Of a stretch of DNA of 9,421 bases, positions 7,762 to 9,421 are shown one piece after another. Position 1 is the first letter of the stretch, and each line of letters begins with the position of its first letter. The position numbers and the translations under genes are program-made. The DNA is from Cytophagales bacterium. Lineage in GTDB: Bacteria > Bacteroidota > Bacteroidia > Cytophagales > Cyclobacteriaceae. Below the pieces are notes generated by a model. It was not told the origin of the DNA, did not search any database, and worked only from the letters and a program-made list of their open reading frames with translations. The stretch spans positions 1 to 9,421 of the forward strand of contig DNTA01000101.1 in NCBI GenBank assembly GCA_003500135.1, given 5' to 3'.

Positions 7762-8046
7762 AGGCCCATTGGGCAAATTCTGCCTTATTGCTGAATTTGG
7801 GTTTAAGGATCTTCGGTACGAATATTGAATGGGTTGGATGAAGCCGGTCAACAACTCTTTTCATTTTCAGGGATTGTATTAAGGGCCAAGACTTTATTTG
7901 GCATGGGCTATGCCAATGAAAAACATTTTTTCGGTTTGAATTCAAGTAATGATCTTTATCTGCTCAACGCCAATGAATACTCTCAACTGATCTATTCTTT
8001 CGGGGCTTTTAGAATTTATTACGGTAGGCGAATCAGAATAAAATAG

Positions 8047-8258
8047 AGCTATTTACTCTTTATCAATTATACTTTATCAAGAATAAATAGAATAAATTTC
8101 GAATAATTTCCTATACAAACGCTTGATTCTATGTAATGATTGCGTATATTACACGAATACTTTATATGTATTTAGGTAATTGAGATTTGAACAGTATATA
8201 ATCTTGCTGAAATATATGTTTGTAAAATAATATTGAGGTAAGCATCGCCAAATACACA
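8047..8258. other. AT-rich intergenic spacer
   Basis: The spacer between the broken gene and the sensor gene is very AT-rich. It contains a 9-bp direct repeat, CTTTATCAA, at 8058-8066 and 8072-8080, then several AATAAAT-like words. No terminator or RNA gene is apparent. Its right part holds the candidate promoter at 8215. Confidence 0.5.
8215..8222 (+). promoter_or_regulatory. Candidate -7 box for the sensor gene
   Basis: TATGTTTG matches the Bacteroidota -7 consensus TAnnTTTG exactly and lies 36 bp ahead of the ATG at 8259. The nearest TTG that could serve as the -33 element is at 8187-8189, giving a 25-bp spacer, somewhat longer than usual. Transcription would start near 8229. Confidence 0.45.
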
Positions 8259-9421
8259 ATGAAAAGAGGGGAATGGTTTAAAAAGATAACTCATGCAGGC
8301 ATAATTAATACTGCCGATTCCAGCAGCAACAGAGGGATAATATTGAGCAACCAGATTGTCATATTTTTGATCCCCTTGCTGCTATTCAGCATTGTTTTGG
8401 AATATAATATCCAGGACTTTGCCCTGATGATGAGTTTTGTTGTGCTCGTTCCATTTCTACTGTTTATTTATTTTCTCAATTCGACCTACCACATCAGGAT
8501 CAGCCGCTATCTATTGTCCACCGGGCCGAACCTGATCATCCTGATTGTGATATTAATGGTTGGCGACATACAAAGTGGCAACTATTTAGGGCTTCCTTTA
8601 GCTTTCATCGGGCTTAGCTTTTTTGCGGTTTTGTTATTCGATTTTCAAAGTGAGCGGGCCTTGTTGATCTATGCATCGATGATCAATCTTATCATTCTCC
8701 TTACTTTCGATCTATGGCTCGACATGTTTGGTAAAAATGAAGTTAATATTGACCTGATTCGTGACAATTATCTTTTGTACAAAAGCACGCACGTATTACT
8801 CTGGATGACCATAAGTTTTTGCATACTCTTTCTAAAAAGGCTTAACCACCAATTTGAGCTTCGGCTGCAAAAGCAAAATGTGGAACTGAAAAATATATCC
8901 GATGAGATACTTGCACAAAACGAAGAAATTGTATCTCAAAACAAGGAATTGCATCAGCAGCAGGAACAAATCCTCAAACAAAAGCAATTCATCGAAGATC
9001 AGAATGTAGAGTTGAAGCATAAAGAAGAAGCGTTTAGCAAAAGCCTGCAAAGTATTAGAGATGCCCAGAAAGAACTGGCCAAAAAAGAAGCGGAATCAAG
9101 AAGTATATTGAATGCATTGAAAGACCACTTCATTGTAATTGAATATGATTTAAAAGGAAAAGTACATTTTGTGAATGAAACATTGCTGCGGGCAAGCGGC
9201 ATTACGAAAGATCATATCATTACCAATTCTATCGGGAACAAATTTAAGGACCGGCAATTCCAGAACCAGGGCAAAGGGCATTCATTTAATACGGAAATGG
9301 AGTTTGAAACCGAAAAAGGCAGATATTGCATTAATGCCACACACGCCCCGATTTTTGATGAATTTGGAAAGGTAGATCGAATACTGGCGATTGGCTTTGA
9401 CGTCCAGCTAAACGCTGGACG
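8259..9421 (+). CDS. Membrane sensor protein with coiled coil and PAS domain (3' truncated)
   Basis: The frame starts at ATG 8259 (MKRGEWFKKITHAG) and stays open to the window edge, giving 387 residues without a stop. Six hydrophobic helices are visible at about 28-47, 54-74, 90-103, 109-128, 133-152 and 174-193. A Gln/Glu/Lys-rich coiled coil follows at about 197-283. A PAS domain runs from about 284 (SILNALKDHFIVIEYDLKGKVHFVNETLL) to about 383 (RILAIGFDV). This order is the input half of signalling proteins anchored in the inner membrane. The output domain is outside the window; a histidine kinase, a SpoIIE-type phosphatase or a nucleotide cyclase are possible. There is no close Shine-Dalgarno, but a likely -7 box lies 36 bp upstream. 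The signal sensed is unknown. The last codons (QLNAG) fall in a palindrome and are atypical for the usual DVT-x-x-K ending after a PAS domain. Confidence 0.85.
   Translation, partial: MKRGEWFKKITHAGIINTADSSSNRGIILSNQIVIFLIPLLLFSIVLEYNIQDFALMMSFVVLVPFLLFIYFLNSTYHIRISRYLLSTGPNLIILIVILMVGDIQSGNYLGLPLAFIGLSFFAVLLFDFQSERALLIYASMINLIILLTFDLWLDMFGKNEVNIDLIRDNYLLYKSTHVLLWMTISFCILFLKRLNHQFELRLQKQNVELKNISDEILAQNEEIVSQNKELHQQQEQILKQKQFIEDQNVELKHKEEAFSKSLQSIRDAQKELAKKEAESRSILNALKDHFIVIEYDLKGKVHFVNETLLRASGITKDHIITNSIGNKFKDRQFQNQGKGHSFNTEMEFETEKGRYCINATHAPIFDEFGKVDRILAIGFDVQLNAG
9401..9421. repeat. Perfect 8-bp palindrome at the window edge
   Basis: CGTCCAGC (9401-9408) and GCTGGACG (9414-9421) are exact inverted repeats around TAAAC. 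The right arm ends on the last base, so the repeat may extend beyond (the left side continues as GA). It lies in the reading frame of the PAS protein. Confidence 0.7.

Larger units (their letters stand above)
7637..7806. mobile_element. MITE-like palindromic insertion (170 bp) in the DUF4421 gene
   Basis: The ends form a terminal inverted repeat of 20 bp with 17 matches: 7637-7656 (beginning TTAAACCCA) against the reverse complement of 7787-7806 (beginning the same nine bases). Between them nearly every base belongs to an inner inverted repeat. There is no convincing transposase inside. Coding similarity of the host gene stops at its left end and resumes just beyond its right end, and deleting it restores the frame. 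These points support a non-autonomous transposon or REP-like element. The target duplication is unclear: TTAA occurs at both ends but is also part of the repeat, and the flanking triplets TGA and GGA are only similar. I cannot assign a parental IS family. Confidence 0.65.
6867..8046 (+). pseudogene. Broken DUF4421 family protein gene
   Basis: Read through its lesions, this encodes a secreted, probably outer-membrane beta-barrel protein of unknown function. It starts MKLKLQNLFIIVILAGWF, a signal-peptide-like helix, at the ATG 6867, ten bases after the aspartate kinase stop. The family match is judged from the pattern GYGINKYNTFSF, YSPNGQFNLGLGFTYKWLGLG, LDFQANIFTRK, YKGFFWRNQQF, FNHDKYSFRAVFSHNEW, SAGTFLVGGGFSFYN and the end LIYSFGAFRIYYGRR. 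Three lesions separate these blocks. The frame shifts near 7197-7199, where one extra A would give FAKTGRLDFQ. TAA at 7427-7429 stands where relatives have Gln (NEWQKKSAG). A 170-bp palindromic insertion lies at 7637-7806, directly after a TGA at 7634-7636. Removing exactly 170 bp puts the last two blocks in one frame. The gene is not expected to yield full protein. The family name is recalled, not searched. Confidence 0.8.

Noticed and set aside
7673..7945. A 90-codon minus-strand frame across the palindromic element, considered as a transposase remnant
   Set aside because: More than half lies antisense to the DUF4421 tail, and the rest is generated by the palindromes. No transposase motif is recognisable.

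Overview
The window most likely comes from a member of the Bacteroidota, probably a Cytophagales-type marine or soil bacterium. This is inferred from a DUF4421 outer-membrane-type protein, a fused trehalose synthase/phosphatase of the Bacteroidota type, the gene pair ligase-associated exonuclease plus ATP-dependent ligase, moderate GC with AT-rich spacers, mostly absent Shine-Dalgarno sequences, and promoter boxes resembling TAnnTTTG. The species cannot be named from the sequence.

Layout. Positions 1-222 hold the 3' end of an unrecognised protein gene. A 259-bp spacer follows (223-481) with two terminator-like hairpins. Positions 482-3072 form a two-gene, translationally coupled DNA-repair operon: a metallo-beta-lactamase-fold exonuclease and an ATP-dependent DNA ligase. 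Converging on it from the other strand is a bifunctional trehalose-6-phosphate synthase/phosphatase (3094-5307), which turns UDP-glucose and glucose-6-phosphate into trehalose. A divergent spacer (5308-5554) separates it from an aspartate kinase (5555-6856), the entry enzyme to lysine, threonine, methionine and diaminopimelate synthesis. Ten bases downstream lies the wreck of a DUF4421 gene (6867-8046). It carries a frameshift, a nonsense codon and a 170-bp palindrome-rich insertion with terminal inverted repeats. An AT-rich spacer leads into a large open reading frame that starts at 8259 and is cut by the window end. It encodes six membrane helices, a long coiled coil and a PAS domain, so it is the sensory half of a signalling protein.

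The genes do not form one pathway. They are housekeeping and stress-related neighbours: DNA repair, compatible-solute synthesis, amino-acid synthesis and environmental sensing. The least ordinary item is the 170-bp non-coding element at 7637-7806, which is almost entirely made of overlapping inverted repeats and looks like a non-autonomous mobile element. A second perfect palindrome sits exactly at the right edge of the window, within the PAS gene. I found no CRISPR array, tRNA, rRNA, intact transposase, or a clearly new multi-gene system.
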